A DNA stretch of 64,000 nt. Origin: Altererythrobacter sp. GTDB lineage: Bacteria; Pseudomonadota; Alphaproteobacteria; Sphingomonadales; Sphingomonadaceae. Made by a program: the position numbers and the translations under genes. Under the pieces are notes generated by a model that saw only the letters and a list, made by a program, of their open reading frames with translations, was not told the origin of the DNA and did no database searches. Location of the stretch: contig JAFKFN010000011.1 of assembly GCA_017308255.1 (NCBI GenBank), positions 49,986 through 113,985 on the forward strand, written 5' to 3'. Positions 25,597 through 36,317 of the stretch are shown piece after piece. How positions within the stretch are numbered: position 1 is the stretch's first letter; the number at the start of each line of letters is the position of its first letter.

Positions 25597-26583
25597 TCAC
25601 TGCGGAATCTCGACGTGCCCGCCGAAGCCGAACCGCATCGCCGACAGCAGCTTGCCGCCGAACGTGCCGTCGACCCGGCTGCGATAGCGCGCGAACAGCG
25701 CGGAAGCCAGGACGTGGGCTGGCACCGCTTCCTCCATCGCGGCTTCCACCGTCCAGCGGCCTTCCCCGGAATCGGCCACCCGGCCGCTATAGGCTTCGAG
25801 CATCTGGTCCTCCGCCAGCGCCGTCGCCGTCAGGTCGAGCAGCCAGGACGAAATGACGCTGCCGCGCCGCCAGACTTCGGCGATATCGGTCAGGTTCAGG
25901 TCGAACCGCTCGTCTTCGGGGAGCTGTTCGGAGGACTTGCCTTTCAGGATGTCGAACCCTTCGGCGTAAGCCTGCATCAACCCGTATTCGATGCCGTTGT
26001 GGATCATCTTGACGAAGTGGCCCGCCCCCACCGGGCCGACATGGACATAGCCCTTCTCCGCGCGCGGATCGGCATGGGCGTTATTGGCACGGTTCGCGGT
26101 GCGCGCGATCGTGCCGACGCCGGGCGCCAGGGCGTCGAAGATCGGATCGAGGTAATCGACGATGGCGCCCTCGCCCCCGATCATCATACAATAACCGCGC
26201 TCCAGGCCCCAGACCCCGCCCGATGTCCCGACATCGACATAGGCGATCTTCTTGCCGGCGGCTTGCCGCGCGCGGCGGATGTCGTCCCTGTAGAAAGTGT
26301 TCCCGCCGTCGATCACGATGTCGCCCGGGCTTGCTAGGTCCAGCAGAGCCTCCACCGTGGATTCCGTCGGCGCGCCGGCCGGCAGCATGACCCAGAAGAT
26401 GCGCGGCGGTTCCAGCCGGTCGATGATGTCCGCCAGCCCTTTCGCGCCGATGGCCCCTTCGGCTGCGAGCTCGGTGACCTGCGCGCGGTCGCGGTCGAAT
26501 GCCACGATATCGTGCCCCCGCCGCATCAGGCGCCGTGCGATATTGGCGCCCATCCTTCCAAGCCCGATGATGGCGAGCTGCAT
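25597..26583 (-). CDS. gnd: 6-phosphogluconate dehydrogenase, decarboxylating (short GntZ/YqeC type)
   Basis: 328 residues. N-terminal Rossmann fold with [20 protein letters not shown], substrate-site motifs [10 protein letters not shown] and [20 protein letters not shown], and the catalytic Lys/Asn region [20 protein letters not shown]. The enzyme converts 6-phosphogluconate to ribulose 5-phosphate and CO2. At about 330 residues it is the short form, usually NAD-linked, not the 470-residue form. It is the last gene of rpiA-tkt-tal-gnd, 42 bases after tal. The glucose-6-phosphate dehydrogenase and lactonase genes are not in the window. Confidence 0.94.
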   Translation of the reverse strand: MQLAIIGLGRMGANIARRLMRRGHDIVAFDRDRAQVTELAAEGAIGAKGLADIIDRLEPPRIFWVMLPAGAPTESTVEALLDLASPGDIVIDGGNTFYRDDIRRARQAAGKKIAYVDVGTSGGVWGLERGYCMMIGGEGAIVDYLDPIFDALAPGVGTIARTANRANNAHADPRAEKGYVHVGPVGAGHFVKMIHNGIEYGLMQAYAEGFDILKGKSSEQLPEDERFDLNLTDIAEVWRRGSVISSWLLDLTATALAEDQMLEAYSGRVADSGEGRWTVEAAMEEAVPAHVLASALFARYRSRVDGTFGGKLLSAMRFGFGGHVEIPQ

Positions 26584-26625
26584 ACCGTCGTTCCTTCCCG
26601 TTTGGGTGTTATCTGTGCATCGAGA

Positions 26626-27789
26626 TCAGCGCACGGATCGTTCGCGCAGCATCATGGCGCGTTTCGTTGCCAGCGCGCCCAGCAGCGCATCGGCCGCATC
26701 GGCGAACTTCTTGACGCCATCGTCGACCAGAGCAGAGGTCACGCCGGGCAGGTCGAGACCGAGTTGCTCCACCTCGTCGAGGATCTTCTGGGCGCCCAGC
26801 AGATCGCTGGTCAATGTCTGGCCCACGGTGCCATGCTCACGGAAGGCCTCCAGCGTCTTGAGCGGCATCGTGTTGATCGTATCGGCGCCGATCAGGGTGT
26901 CGACGTAGAGCGTTTCGGGAAAGCTGGGGTCCTTCACGCCGGTGGAGGCCCAGAGCAGCCGCTGCGGCATCGCACCTTTCGCTTCCAGCCGTTTCCAGCG
27001 CGCGCTGTCGATCAGTTCCAGATACCAGACATAGGCGAGCTTGGCGTTGGCAATGGCGACTTTCCCGCGCAGCGCACGCAAGGCCGGCGCCTCCTTGTCC
27101 CCCGCCTGGATGCGCGCGTCGATCGTCTTGTCTATCGCGCTGTCGATCCGGCTGACGAAGAAGCTCGCCACGCTGGCGATCCGGTCGATCGGTTCCCCCC
27201 TGTCTACGCGCTGCTCAAGCCCTTCCAGGAAGGCGATGGCCACCGCCTGGTAGGTTTCCCGGGCGAACAGCAAGGTCACGTTGACGTTGATGCCGTCCGC
27301 GGTGAGTTCGGCGATCGCCGGCACCCCCGCTGCCGTGCCTGGGACCTTGATCATCAGGTTGGGTGCATCGACCCGCTTCCACAATCGGCGCGCTTCGGCA
27401 ATCGTCTCGTCGGTATCGTTCGCCAGATAGGGGGACACTTCGAAGCTGGCGTAGCCGTCCTTCCCGTCCAGCCGATCGTAGACCGGCTTCAGATCGGCGG
27501 CAGCGGCGCGGATGTCGGCCAGGGCCAGGCCCTCGTAAAGCTCCTGCGCGTCGGGCTCGCCATGCTCCAGCGCCGCTCGCAAGTCCGCGTCATAGGCTTC
27601 CGCATCGCTCAGCGCCTTTTCGAAGATGGAAGGATTGGAGGTGACCCCCGTGATGCCGTCTTCCGCGATGAGCTTGCGGAAGCTGCCGTCCTTCAGGAAG
27701 CGGCGATCCAGGAAATCGAGCCAGACGGCCTGTCCGCGATCATGCAGGCGCGTGAGCGGACTGGGTTTCAGATCGGGCGTGGCTACCAT
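26626..27789 (-). CDS. tal: Transaldolase
   Basis: 387 residues, a size typical of the longer actinobacterial/cyanobacterial-type transaldolases. Key pieces: [17 protein letters not shown] near the start, the Schiff-base lysine in [29 protein letters not shown], and [20 protein letters not shown]. It moves a dihydroxyacetone unit between sugar phosphates in the non-oxidative pentose phosphate pathway. The only good start, ATG 27789 with GGAG before it, lies 50 bases inside the end of tkt, so the two genes overlap in different frames. Confidence 0.94.
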   Translation of the reverse strand: MVATPDLKPSPLTRLHDRGQAVWLDFLDRRFLKDGSFRKLIAEDGITGVTSNPSIFEKALSDAEAYDADLRAALEHGEPDAQELYEGLALADIRAAAADLKPVYDRLDGKDGYASFEVSPYLANDTDETIAEARRLWKRVDAPNLMIKVPGTAAGVPAIAELTADGINVNVTLLFARETYQAVAIAFLEGLEQRVDRGEPIDRIASVASFFVSRIDSAIDKTIDARIQAGDKEAPALRALRGKVAIANAKLAYVWYLELIDSARWKRLEAKGAMPQRLLWASTGVKDPSFPETLYVDTLIGADTINTMPLKTLEAFREHGTVGQTLTSDLLGAQKILDEVEQLGLDLPGVTSALVDDGVKKFADAADALLGALATKRAMMLRERSVR

Positions 27790-29863
27790 TGTTCTTCTCC
27801 ATCAGATCCCGCGCGGCCCGGCACACCGAATCCACCGTAAAGCCGAACTTTTCCTGCAGGTCGGCGATCGGGGCCGAAGCGCCGAAGGTGGACATGGTGA
27901 CAGTCGCGCCGTTCGGGCCGACATAGCGGTCCCAGCCGAGGGCGCTGCCCTGCTCTACGGCGAGCCGCGATGGCACGTCGCGCGGCAGAATCGTGTCGCG
28001 ATAGGCCTGGTCCTGCTTTTCGAAGAGAAACCAGCTCGGCAGCGACACCGTCCGCACCTTCACGCCCTCGCCGCTCAGCCTCTCGTGCGCGGCGGCGACC
28101 AGCGGCAGTTCCGAGCCGGTGCCGATCAGGATCAGCCCGGGCTTCCCCGCACAATCGGCCAGGATATAGCCGCCTTTCTCCAGCCCCGAGGCCGGAGCAT
28201 ATCGATCGCGGTCCAGCGTGGGGATCGCCTGGCGGGAGAAAATGAGCGCGGTGGGATGGCCGGTCTGCGCCAGGGCGACCTTCCAGGCCACCGCCACTTC
28301 GTTGGCATCGCCCGGCCTTATGGTGTTGAGGCCTGGGACGGCGCGCAGGCCCGCCAGCTGCTCGATCGGCTGATGCGTCGGCCCATCTTCCCCCACGCCG
28401 ATCGAATCGTGCGTGAAGATGAAGATAACGGGTATCTCCATGATCGCGGAAAGCCGGATCGGTGGGCGCATATAGTCAGAAAAAACCAAAAAGGTTCCTG
28501 TGTAGGGGCGCAGATAAGTAAGCGCCATGCCGTTCGCGATCGCCCCCATGGCATGTTCGCGAATGCCGAAATGCATGTTTCGCCCGCCGGGCGTCGCCGC
28601 TTCGAGCGACGGGCTATCGGCGATCTCCGTCTTGGTGGAAGGCGAAAGGTCCCCCGCCCCGCCGACCAGCCAGGGCACATCGCGCGCGAGGGCATTCAGC
28701 ACCTTGCCGCCGGCATCCCGGCTGGCGATCCCCTTGGGGTCCGCCGCGAAAACGGGCAGATCCGCATCCCAGCCTTGCGGCTGCTCGCGCTTACACAGCG
28801 CATCGAGCGCTGCCGCCAGATCGGGATAGGCCTCCCGATAGCGCCCGATCATCTCTTCCCACGCCGCGTGAAGGGGCTCGCCGCGCCCCGAGATGGCCTG
28901 GGAAAAGCTGCGCTTCGCTTCTTCGGGCACCCGGAAACGGGCATCCTCGGGCCAGCCGTAGCTCCGCTTCGCACCGCGTATCTCCTCCTCGCCGGGCGCA
29001 TCGCTATGCGCCTTGCGCGTGCCGGCGCGGGTGGGAAAGCCGATCCCGATTACCGAGCGGACCATGATCAGCGTGGGGCGATCGTCCGTGGCCTGGAAGG
29101 CCTCCACCGCTTCGGCGAATGCCTCGACATCCTCCGCATCCTCGACCACATGCGTCCGCCAGCCATAGGCCTCGAAGCGTTTGCGCACATCTTCGTCGAA
29201 AGCGAGATCGGTCTTTCCCTCGATCGTGATGTGATTGCTGTCATAGACCCAGCACAAGTTGCCAAGCCTGAGATGCCCCGCCAGCGAGGCGGCTTCGCTG
29301 GCGACGCCTTCCATGAGATCACCGTCCGAACAGAACACATAGACATTGCTGTCGAACACCGGGAAGCCGTCGCGGTTGAAGTAGCTCGCCAGCCAGCGAA
29401 GCGCGATCGCCATGCCCACGGCGTTGCCGCAGCCCTGCCCCAGCGGCCCGGTCGTCGTCTCGACGCCCGTGGTCACGCGATATTCGGGGTGGCCGGGGGT
29501 TTTTGACCCGAGCTGGCGGAAATGCTCGATGTCATCGAGGCTGACGGCGGGCTTGCCGGTCGGGCGGCCTTGTGCATCTATCGCTCGAACGTCCGCCAGA
29601 TGGAGCAAGGCATAAAGCAGCATGGAGGCGTGGCCGCACGACAGCACGAAGCGGTCGCGGTTCGGCCAGTGCGGCACTTGCGGATCGTAACGGAGGAAGC
29701 GCGTCCACAAGGTATGGGCGACCGGCGCCAGGGCCATCGGCGTTCCGGGATGGCCCGAATTGGCCTTTTCCACGGCATCCATGGCAAGCGTTCGGATGGT
29801 GTCGATGGCGAGGCGTTCGGGCGAGCCGTCCTCGCGCGTATGCGGACGGGTGGATTGGGCCAC
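27740..29863 (-). CDS. tkt: Transketolase
   Basis: 707 residues from a GTG start preceded by AAGGA. Thiamine-diphosphate enzyme signatures: [19 protein letters not shown], the [20 protein letters not shown] cofactor motif, and in the second half [10 protein letters not shown]..., [15 protein letters not shown] and [20 protein letters not shown]. It transfers two-carbon units between sugar phosphates. It lies second in the rpiA-tkt-tal-gnd operon, 76 bases after rpiA. The C-terminal 17 codons overlap tal. Confidence 0.95.
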   Translation of the reverse strand: MAQSTRPHTREDGSPERLAIDTIRTLAMDAVEKANSGHPGTPMALAPVAHTLWTRFLRYDPQVPHWPNRDRFVLSCGHASMLLYALLHLADVRAIDAQGRPTGKPAVSLDDIEHFRQLGSKTPGHPEYRVTTGVETTTGPLGQGCGNAVGMAIALRWLASYFNRDGFPVFDSNVYVFCSDGDLMEGVASEAASLAGHLRLGNLCWVYDSNHITIEGKTDLAFDEDVRKRFEAYGWRTHVVEDAEDVEAFAEAVEAFQATDDRPTLIMVRSVIGIGFPTRAGTRKAHSDAPGEEEIRGAKRSYGWPEDARFRVPEEAKRSFSQAISGRGEPLHAAWEEMIGRYREAYPDLAAALDALCKREQPQGWDADLPVFAADPKGIASRDAGGKVLNALARDVPWLVGGAGDLSPSTKTEIADSPSLEAATPGGRNMHFGIREHAMGAIANGMALTYLRPYTGTFLVFSDYMRPPIRLSAIMEIPVIFIFTHDSIGVGEDGPTHQPIEQLAGLRAVPGLNTIRPGDANEVAVAWKVALAQTGHPTALIFSRQAIPTLDRDRYAPASGLEKGGYILADCAGKPGLILIGTGSELPLVAAAHERLSGEGVKVRTVSLPSWFLFEKQDQAYRDTILPRDVPSRLAVEQGSALGWDRYVGPNGATVTMSTFGASAPIADLQEKFGFTVDSVCRAARDLMEKNNGSHARSETQSAHAPA

Positions 29864-29939
29864 GGCAATACGATCCTTGGAGCCTGGTTATATAATCTCC
29901 CAGCGGCTACATGGTTTCACGCTTTCGAGTTTCCGCGCC

Positions 29940-30659
29940 TCAATCCGGGCGTGGCTGGCGCTCACTGCGGAACACGCCTTGCGGCCCGCCCAGATACAGC
30001 GCGTCGATCTCCGTCAGAAACAGGCCGTGTCCCGCAAGGCCGGGGATCGCGGACAGATGCGCATCCAGCGCCGGGAGATCGCCGAGGTCCGCGAAATGGC
30101 AATCGAAAATGAGATTGCCCTGATCGGTCAGGACCGCCTGCCCCTCCGCGCGGCGCAGGATCGGATCGCAGCACAGCGTCATCAGCCGCCGTTCGACAAA
30201 AGCACGCGCCAGGGACAGGACTTCGACCGGCACGGCCCGGGTGCCCAGCCGGTCCACCGCCTTGGAACGGTCTGCGATCGCGATCATGCGCCGGGCGGCG
30301 CTGGCCACGATCTTTTCCCGCAGCATTGCGCCCCCCGCTCCCTTTATGGCGCGCAGTTCCGGATCGATCTCGTCCACCCCGTCGATGGCTAGGTCGATCT
30401 CGGCCACGTCCCCCAGCGGCATGAGCGTAATGCCCGCCCTGCTCGCGAGATCCGCGGTGCGGTTCGAAGTCGCGACGGCGCGGCAATCCAGCCCGTCGCG
30501 AACGCGCCTGCCCAGCGCCTCGATCGCAAAGGCGGCGGTGCTTCCAGTGCCCAGCCCCACCGTCATGCCATCCGCGACATCCGCCACCGCGGCTTCAGCC
30601 GCCGCCCGCTTCCAGCCCGCGACCGATCGCGCATCGTTCGAAGGATCGGGATCGCTCAT
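29940..30659 (-). CDS. rpiA: Ribose-5-phosphate isomerase A
   Basis: 239 residues from ATG 30659 (MSDPDPSND), preferred to an in-frame ATG at 30710 because homologues begin near the WKRAAAEAA helix. Active-site motifs are present: VGLGTGSTA for phosphate binding, DLAIDGVDEIDP with catalytic Asp residues, and KGAGGAMLREKI with the catalytic Glu/Lys pair. It interconverts ribose and ribulose 5-phosphate. First gene of the pentose phosphate operon. Confidence 0.93.
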   Translation of the reverse strand: MSDPDPSNDARSVAGWKRAAAEAAVADVADGMTVGLGTGSTAAFAIEALGRRVRDGLDCRAVATSNRTADLASRAGITLMPLGDVAEIDLAIDGVDEIDPELRAIKGAGGAMLREKIVASAARRMIAIADRSKAVDRLGTRAVPVEVLSLARAFVERRLMTLCCDPILRRAEGQAVLTDQGNLIFDCHFADLGDLPALDAHLSAIPGLAGHGLFLTEIDALYLGGPQGVFRSERQPRPD

Positions 30660-30767
30660 ATCGTCAGTGGCCTTTCCGGACAGCCGCGCAATGTCCCAGC
30701 ACGATATCATCGATCCGCGGTCGCAGGAGAACCGAATATAGCCTTAGGATGCTTGATTGATATCATT

Positions 30768-31916
30768 TTACGATATCGTTCCGAGATGCCCCGAACTTCC
30801 CGATGCTTCGTGATCGCTTCGCGAGATGCGATAGCGGGCGATCGCGATTGCGCCGTAGAGGAATATCAGGGCCGCCAGGTTGAAGAGCTCGGCCTTCTGG
30901 TCCGCCAGGCTGGCGCCCATCTGGTTCACGCCGACCATCAGGTGGATGCCCGGCGTCGTCGGCAGCAGGCGGGCGAGCAGCGCCAGCCAGCCCGGCATGG
31001 CTTCGGCCGGCCAGGACAGTGCGGCGAGGAAATAGATCGGCACCGACGTGATGATCCACAGCTGGATCGGGCGTTCGCGCACCTTGAAGAAGCTTGCCAG
31101 CGCCAGCGCCCCGGCCACCGTCGCCGCGACGAACAGGACGCTCGCGACCACCAGCGCACCGACGCTGCCGGCGGCGCGCGGCATGTCCTGAAACCAGAAG
31201 ACGAAACCCGTGTAATAAGCGACATTGGCACAGCCGATGACGAAGAAGGCCAGCGCGATGCCCAGCAGGGCGCGCGGGGCGAAGGCGAGCGGACCCTGCC
31301 GTTCGCGCATCGTCGCCGCCAGCATCGCCATCCCCATCAGCAGCGTCTGATGGATGATGATGAAGGCAACGCCGGGAAAGATGGCGCTGCCATAGCCCTC
31401 GCGCGTGTTGAACAGCGGGCGCTGGATCATCCCGAGGGCCGGCAGGGCTGGGGCGCCGAGCGCCATCGCCTGATCGGTGGCGGCTTCCCGCCCCAGATCG
31501 CCCAGCGCCGCGCCGATACCCGCAAGCGCGGTGCTGCCGCGCAGCAGATAAGCGCCGTTGCCATAGAGCGCGAGTGTTCCCTGCTCGCCGCGCAGGATGC
31601 GCTGCTCGAACCCCTCCGGAATGACGACCACGGCGCTCGCCCGCCGGTCCTCGATCCAGCGCAGCGCATCCTCTGGCGATACTAGGCGCGCGACGACTTC
31701 CGCTTGTTGCAGCGCGGCCAGCTTGCCGGCCAGCGAGCGGCTGGTGCCGCTATGGTCCCTATCCATCACCGCTATGGGAATGCGGCTTGGCACTTCGCCC
31801 GAATAGGCGCTGGGATAGAGGAAGGAATAGAGGACCGCCGACCCGACCAGCAGCATCAGCGCCGTGCTGTCGCCAATAATCGCCCGGAAAGTGGCGATGA
31901 AGGCGCGCCCCGTCAT
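30768..31916 (-). CDS. ABC-2 type transporter permease (YhhJ/YbhR-like), last gene of efflux operon
   Basis: 382 residues from ATG 31916, overlapping the previous stop by ATGA. It has one N-terminal membrane helix, a large periplasmic domain (IPIAVMDRDHSGTSRSLAGK, ASAVVVIPEGFEQRILRGE) and a C-terminal block of five helices. This is the ABC-2 permease plan of drug or macromolecule exporters. It pairs with the permease encoded just upstream. No ATP-binding subunit gene is in the operon or the rest of the window, so the pair must borrow an ATPase or work in another way. rpiA is 108 bases downstream on the same strand. Confidence 0.88.
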   Translation of the reverse strand: MTGRAFIATFRAIIGDSTALMLLVGSAVLYSFLYPSAYSGEVPSRIPIAVMDRDHSGTSRSLAGKLAALQQAEVVARLVSPEDALRWIEDRRASAVVVIPEGFEQRILRGEQGTLALYGNGAYLLRGSTALAGIGAALGDLGREAATDQAMALGAPALPALGMIQRPLFNTREGYGSAIFPGVAFIIIHQTLLMGMAMLAATMRERQGPLAFAPRALLGIALAFFVIGCANVAYYTGFVFWFQDMPRAAGSVGALVVASVLFVAATVAGALALASFFKVRERPIQLWIITSVPIYFLAALSWPAEAMPGWLALLARLLPTTPGIHLMVGVNQMGASLADQKAELFNLAALIFLYGAIAIARYRISRSDHEASGSSGHLGTIS

Positions 31917-33103
31917 CGGCGCCCCCAGACCGCGGGCTTCCCCGCCGCCGCCAGATAGCGCGGCAACCCGGCGGCCGCGCCGACGGCGAGGAAAAGCAGC
32001 ATGACGAAAAGGTGCGGCAGGGAAACCGCCACGCCCGATCCCATCATCCATTGCTCGGCAAGCAGCTTGGCAAAGGCGGTATAGGGAAGGATCGCGCTCC
32101 ACACCCGCGCGAAGGCCGAGGCGGATTCGATAGGGAAGATCGCACCCGCGAAGGCGAAGGAGGCGCCGGCATAAAGGCCCGCGATCGAAAGCGCCCTGCT
32201 CATCGACAGCGTCAGGCCCACCGCCAGCACGGCTACGCCGACATAGGCGAGATACATCGCGGCATAGCCGGCGAACAGCATTATCGCACTGCCCAGGATC
32301 GGCCACCCGCGAAGCCCGGCGAGATAGGCGGTGGCCAGCACGCCCCAAGCCATGAAGACGATGAAATAGACGGTGATCTTGCCCGCAACAGCCGCTGCCG
32401 CCCAGGATTGCGTTGTGTCGCCCAGCCAGCCGCCGATGGTGCCGTCGCGCAGCTCGCGGCCGAGCGCGCTGGCCACCGCCACCATGAAGACGAGGTGGAG
32501 GAGCGCCGGATGCAGCAGCGCGACGAGCTGCAGTTCATAGCTGCCCTGCGGATTGAACAGCACGGTGGTCTGCGCGACGATCGGCGGCGGGCGGACCTTG
32601 CCCGGCTCGATCGCCGCTACCTGGCCGGCGGCGAGCTGCGCCGCCTGCTCCTGCACCACAGTGCCGATGTCGCGCAGCGCGGCGCCCGATGCAGTCGAAT
32701 AGCTGGCGTTGTAGAAGGTCGTGACGCTGGCCGTTTCTCCCCGCAGCACGGCGCGCTCCGTCCCGCGCGGAATCAGCACGACCGCGTAAGCGGCACGGGC
32801 GCGCACCAGCCGCTCCGCCTCCGCCATGTCAGGCGGCCGAGCGGCGACGCGGAGACCGGGTGAGGCGTCCAGCCGCCGCGTCAGCTCGCGGGCCATGCCG
32901 CCGCCATCCTGGTCCACCACGGCGATCGGCAGGTCACGCATCACGCCAGGGGCGAGCTGGATCGCCACCACGGCCATCAGGATCAGCGGAATCCAGCTGA
33001 TGAGCGCGAAATCCCAGAAACTCGACCGGAGAAAATCGATCTCCCTTAAGAACCCCTGGCGAAAGGCTGCGGCCGGTCCCGATGCCTTGTCCGCGCCCGT
33101 CAC
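31913..33103 (-). CDS. ABC-2 type transporter permease, third gene of efflux operon
   Basis: 396 residues from a GTG start that overlaps the HlyD stop (TAGTG). Same architecture as its neighbour: helix near FALISWIPLILMAVVAIQL, periplasmic domain with LPIAVVDQDGGGMARELTRR and AAYAVVLIPRGTERAVLRGE, then a multi-helix membrane block. The two permeases are distant paralogues and probably form a heterodimer. Confidence 0.88.
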   Translation of the reverse strand: MTGADKASGPAAAFRQGFLREIDFLRSSFWDFALISWIPLILMAVVAIQLAPGVMRDLPIAVVDQDGGGMARELTRRLDASPGLRVAARPPDMAEAERLVRARAAYAVVLIPRGTERAVLRGETASVTTFYNASYSTASGAALRDIGTVVQEQAAQLAAGQVAAIEPGKVRPPPIVAQTTVLFNPQGSYELQLVALLHPALLHLVFMVAVASALGRELRDGTIGGWLGDTTQSWAAAAVAGKITVYFIVFMAWGVLATAYLAGLRGWPILGSAIMLFAGYAAMYLAYVGVAVLAVGLTLSMSRALSIAGLYAGASFAFAGAIFPIESASAFARVWSAILPYTAFAKLLAEQWMMGSGVAVSLPHLFVMLLFLAVGAAAGLPRYLAAAGKPAVWGRR

Positions 33104-34134
33104 TATTGCGGCCAGTCGAACAGGACGGTCATGCCGGGCCGCAGGCCGGGCACCGGCGCGACCGGCCGGACACGGACCTCGAAGCTCTTGATATCGAAGC
33201 CGCTCGACTGACGGGTCGCGCGCCAGGTCGCGAAATCGCCGGCGGGGGAGAGATAGGCGACGCGGAAACGGATGCTCCGATCGCCCAGGGCCGGGACCCG
33301 CCCGGTAATTTCCGAGCCGCGCGCAAGCCCGCGCAGCTGATCCTCCCGCACATTGAGGGTGACCCAGGGGTGGGCGGTATCGGTCAGGACGAAGACGGGA
33401 AAGCCCTGCGGCACCAGTTCGCCGGGCTGTGCAAGGCGGCGGCCGATCTCGCCGGCCATCGGCGCGGTCACACGGGTTTCCACCGCCGCCGCCTCGACTT
33501 CGGCAAGGGCGCCGCGCGCCTGTTCCACCTGGCCCCCGGCGGCCGCCTGATCCTCGCGGCGGGCGCCGGCCAGCGCCTGGTCATATTGCGCGCGCGCCGC
33601 TTTCGCCGCCTCTTCGGACGCGATCGCATTGGTGCGCGCCTCGTCACGCTTTTGTCCCGCCAGTACGCCTTCGTCGAAGAGGCGCTGGGTGCGCTGATAA
33701 GTGGTCCGGGCGAGATCGGCGGCGGCCTGGGCGCGGCGCCATTGCGCTTCCGCTGCCCTGATATCCTCGGGCCGCGTGCCGCTGCGCGCCTTGCTTTCCA
33801 TCGCTTCCGCCGAGGCGAGCGCGCCGCCGGCCTGCTGCGAACGCGCCGCCACCTCGGGGCTGTCGAGGGTGTAGAGCAGCTGGCCCGCGCGCACCGCCTG
33901 GCCTTCCTCGACATGGAAGGCGGCGATCCGGCCTGTGACCTTGCTGGCGATCCGCACTTCATGCGCATCGACCATGCCCTGTATCTGGTCGGGAGCGGGG
34001 CGATAGGCGAGCCAGAGGCCGATGGCGAGCAGCAGCGCGATCCCCGCCGCCACAGCCATCGCCCACCAGCGCCTGTCGGGGCTGCCGGCGGCCGGTTCTT
34101 CCGCCAAGGGCGCTTCTTCCTCCGGCTCGCTCAC
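33103..34134 (-). CDS. HlyD-family membrane fusion protein
   Basis: 343 residues from a GTG start overlapping the TolC-like stop (GTGA). One membrane helix (WWAMAVAAGIALLLAIGLWL), then a lipoyl/barrel-sandwich half (GRIAAFHVEEGQAVRAGQLL), a long alpha-helical hairpin rich in Ala/Arg/Gln (about residues 95-210), the second lipoyl half (TRVTAPMAGEIGRRLAQPGE) and a beta-barrel. It links the inner membrane permeases to the outer membrane channel. Confidence 0.92.
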   Translation of the reverse strand: MSEPEEEAPLAEEPAAGSPDRRWWAMAVAAGIALLLAIGLWLAYRPAPDQIQGMVDAHEVRIASKVTGRIAAFHVEEGQAVRAGQLLYTLDSPEVAARSQQAGGALASAEAMESKARSGTRPEDIRAAEAQWRRAQAAADLARTTYQRTQRLFDEGVLAGQKRDEARTNAIASEEAAKAARAQYDQALAGARREDQAAAGGQVEQARGALAEVEAAAVETRVTAPMAGEIGRRLAQPGELVPQGFPVFVLTDTAHPWVTLNVREDQLRGLARGSEITGRVPALGDRSIRFRVAYLSPAGDFATWRATRQSSGFDIKSFEVRVRPVAPVPGLRPGMTVLFDWPQ

Positions 34135-35495
34135 GGGATCTCCTTGTCGGCACGGGCGATGTAATCGGGCAGGTGCGCGCTCTGCCCGCTGAGGTCCAGC
34201 AGCTGCGCGAGCGCCAGCACATAGTCGTGCGCTGCCTGCGCACGCTGGATGCGCGCGCGGCCGAGGCCCAGCTCGGCGTCGATCACGTCGAGCGAGGTCG
34301 CCTGCTGCTCGCGATAGGACAGGCTCTGCAGCCGCAAGTTCTCGGTGGCCGATTCCAGCGCGCTGTCGAGCAGCAGGAAGCTCCGCCGCGCCGCTTCCGC
34401 CTCATGCCACGCCCGGGCAACGCCGATCTCGATCTGGGTGCGCGCTTCCCGCAAGCCGGCCTGGGCCTGCAGCGCTGTCTGGCGCGCCGCCTCGACGGCC
34501 TGGCTGCGCCCCATGCCTGACGCGATCTTGTAGCGAAGGCCGATCCCGACGGTCCAATCGGGGTCGGTCAGCAAGGCATCCCGCCGATCGAAATTATACT
34601 GGCCGAAGCCATAGATCATGGGCCGCTGCTTCGATCTCTCGACCGTGACTCCCGCCTCGGCCTGCGCCTCCAGCGCGCGCAGCCGGGCGAGTTCGGGATG
34701 TGCATCCAGCGCCGCCGCCTGATAGGTCTCCAGCGGTTCCAGGCGCTGCGATATGACAAAAAGCGGCGTGGTGGGATGCACACCGCCCGGCGCGCGGAGC
34801 AGGCCCGCCAAGGCCACATTCGCAGTGGCAAGGTCGGCCGCCGCCTTCTCGAACTCGCGAGCGGCATCGTCACGCGCCACTTGCGCCTGAAGGCGCTGGG
34901 CATGGCTGATGAACTGCTCACGCTCCAGCTTGATGGCGTCGGCGAGATGCCGGTCGAGCCCGGCCAGAACGTCACGCCGCACGCCGAGCGCCCGTTCGGC
35001 GAGCTGCTGGCCGTAATAAGCCTGGGCAAGCTGCAGCAGCGCCTTGTCGATCGAGCCCTGCCGTTCCGCCTGCGCCTGATCCAGCTGGGCCTGGGCGCCA
35101 GCCTTTACGCCCGTGATCTGGCCGCCCGAATAGAATGGAACAGTCGCCGTCACGATCGGGCGGACGGCGATTTCCTGTCGCCGAAACCGCAGCGGATCCT
35201 CGATCCCGAACGGTTCGGCCAGGGGCGCCAGCGATCCCAGCGGCAGGTAGAGCGTCTTCTGATAGTCGAGAAGCTGCGCCTCGAAATCCACTTCGGGGCG
35301 GCCCAAGGTCCTAGTCGCGCCGACCTGCGCTTCCTTGCCACGGACATTGGCGTCAGAAGCAGCGATGGCGTCCGATTGCTCCAGCAGGCGCTGCTGGGCC
35401 GTTTGATAATCAAGGGCGATGGGGGCGCCGTCCTGCGCGGCGGCCTGCCCCGACACCGCAAGGGCGATAACTGCAAATGTCAGCCGGATTTGCAC
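34131..35495 (-). CDS. TolC-family outer membrane efflux protein
   Basis: 454 residues from GTG 35495, which has GGGAGG seven bases upstream; a TTG at 35516 in the same frame is less likely. The signal peptide ends near GQAAA. Two repeats of long amphipathic helices flank short strands, as in TolC (the ALDYQTAQQRLLEQSDAI start, the EREQFISHAQRLQAQVARDD helix, the SYREQQATSLDVIDAELGLG helix). First gene of the four-gene tolC-hlyD-permease-permease operon, all joined by 1-4 base overlaps. Confidence 0.9.
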   Translation of the reverse strand: MQIRLTFAVIALAVSGQAAAQDGAPIALDYQTAQQRLLEQSDAIAASDANVRGKEAQVGATRTLGRPEVDFEAQLLDYQKTLYLPLGSLAPLAEPFGIEDPLRFRRQEIAVRPIVTATVPFYSGGQITGVKAGAQAQLDQAQAERQGSIDKALLQLAQAYYGQQLAERALGVRRDVLAGLDRHLADAIKLEREQFISHAQRLQAQVARDDAAREFEKAAADLATANVALAGLLRAPGGVHPTTPLFVISQRLEPLETYQAAALDAHPELARLRALEAQAEAGVTVERSKQRPMIYGFGQYNFDRRDALLTDPDWTVGIGLRYKIASGMGRSQAVEAARQTALQAQAGLREARTQIEIGVARAWHEAEAARRSFLLLDSALESATENLRLQSLSYREQQATSLDVIDAELGLGRARIQRAQAAHDYVLALAQLLDLSGQSAHLPDYIARADKEIP

Positions 35496-35752
35496 GACTG
35501 CGCCTCCCGTGGCCAATGGGTATTGCGGGCCGGCGGAAATCTCAATGGCGATCCTGAATCATCCAGCGCGAAGATGTCGCGCCCCAAACATCGGCTCAAG
35601 CCAACTTGAGAGGGCCGGCCCGCAGTCAACCTGCGAAGGAGGGACTTTTGGGAGCGGATGCCATGGCATGCGCACAGCGTTCGGGCGCAAGATTGGTGAT
35701 CAACGCTGACAGAGCGCCGGCCTCAGCCGGGTCCGCTAGGATCGAGCGCCCC

Positions 35753-36199
35753 TTACGCGCGCCGATGGCTTCGCATGGCGAAGCTTGAGGTGATGCGCGA
35801 AACGCCGGGCAATCGTGACAGCACTTCCCGGTGGAACAGGCCGTACTCGTCGATGTCGGCGATCTGCACGCGAAGAATATAATCGCCGGCGCCGGTCATC
35901 AGATACCATTCCTGCACCTCGGGATGCTTGCGGAGCGCATTCTCGAAACGAGCAAGGTATTCTTCGGTCTGTCGCTCAAGCTCCACCTGAACGATGGCCG
36001 CCGTACCTTCGTTGGGAAGAGCACCGGAAACGATGGCGGTGTAGCCTCGGATCACGCCGGATCGTTCAAGCAGCTTTACCCGGCGCAGGCACGCCGACGC
36101 GGAAAGGCCAACCGCCGCGGCAAGGGCACTGTTGGTGATACGCGCGTTCAGCCGAAGCTGAGTCAGGATGCGGCGATCGGCATCGTCCAAGGCAGGCAT
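35753..36199 (-). CDS. Lrp/AsnC family transcriptional regulator
   Basis: 148 residues. N-terminal helix-turn-helix (DADRRILTQLRLNARITNSA, LSASACLRRVKLLERSGVI) and C-terminal ligand-binding domain (VQEWYLMTGAGDYILRVQIA). It is divergent from alr-dadA-ridA with 118 bases between starts. This matches the known arrangement in which an Lrp-type protein (DadR/Lrp) activates alanine catabolism in response to alanine. Confidence 0.93.
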   Translation of the reverse strand: MPALDDADRRILTQLRLNARITNSALAAAVGLSASACLRRVKLLERSGVIRGYTAIVSGALPNEGTAAIVQVELERQTEEYLARFENALRKHPEVQEWYLMTGAGDYILRVQIADIDEYGLFHREVLSRLPGVSRITSSFAMRSHRRA

Positions 36200-36317
36200 G
36201 AATATTATTCCGTCAAATCGCAGGATATGCCGATTATCGCAAGAAATCCTTTAATCAAGCGCCGATCAGCCGGATCATTCGAATATCCAGCCGCTATCAT
36301 CCTCCGATGGAGGGAGC

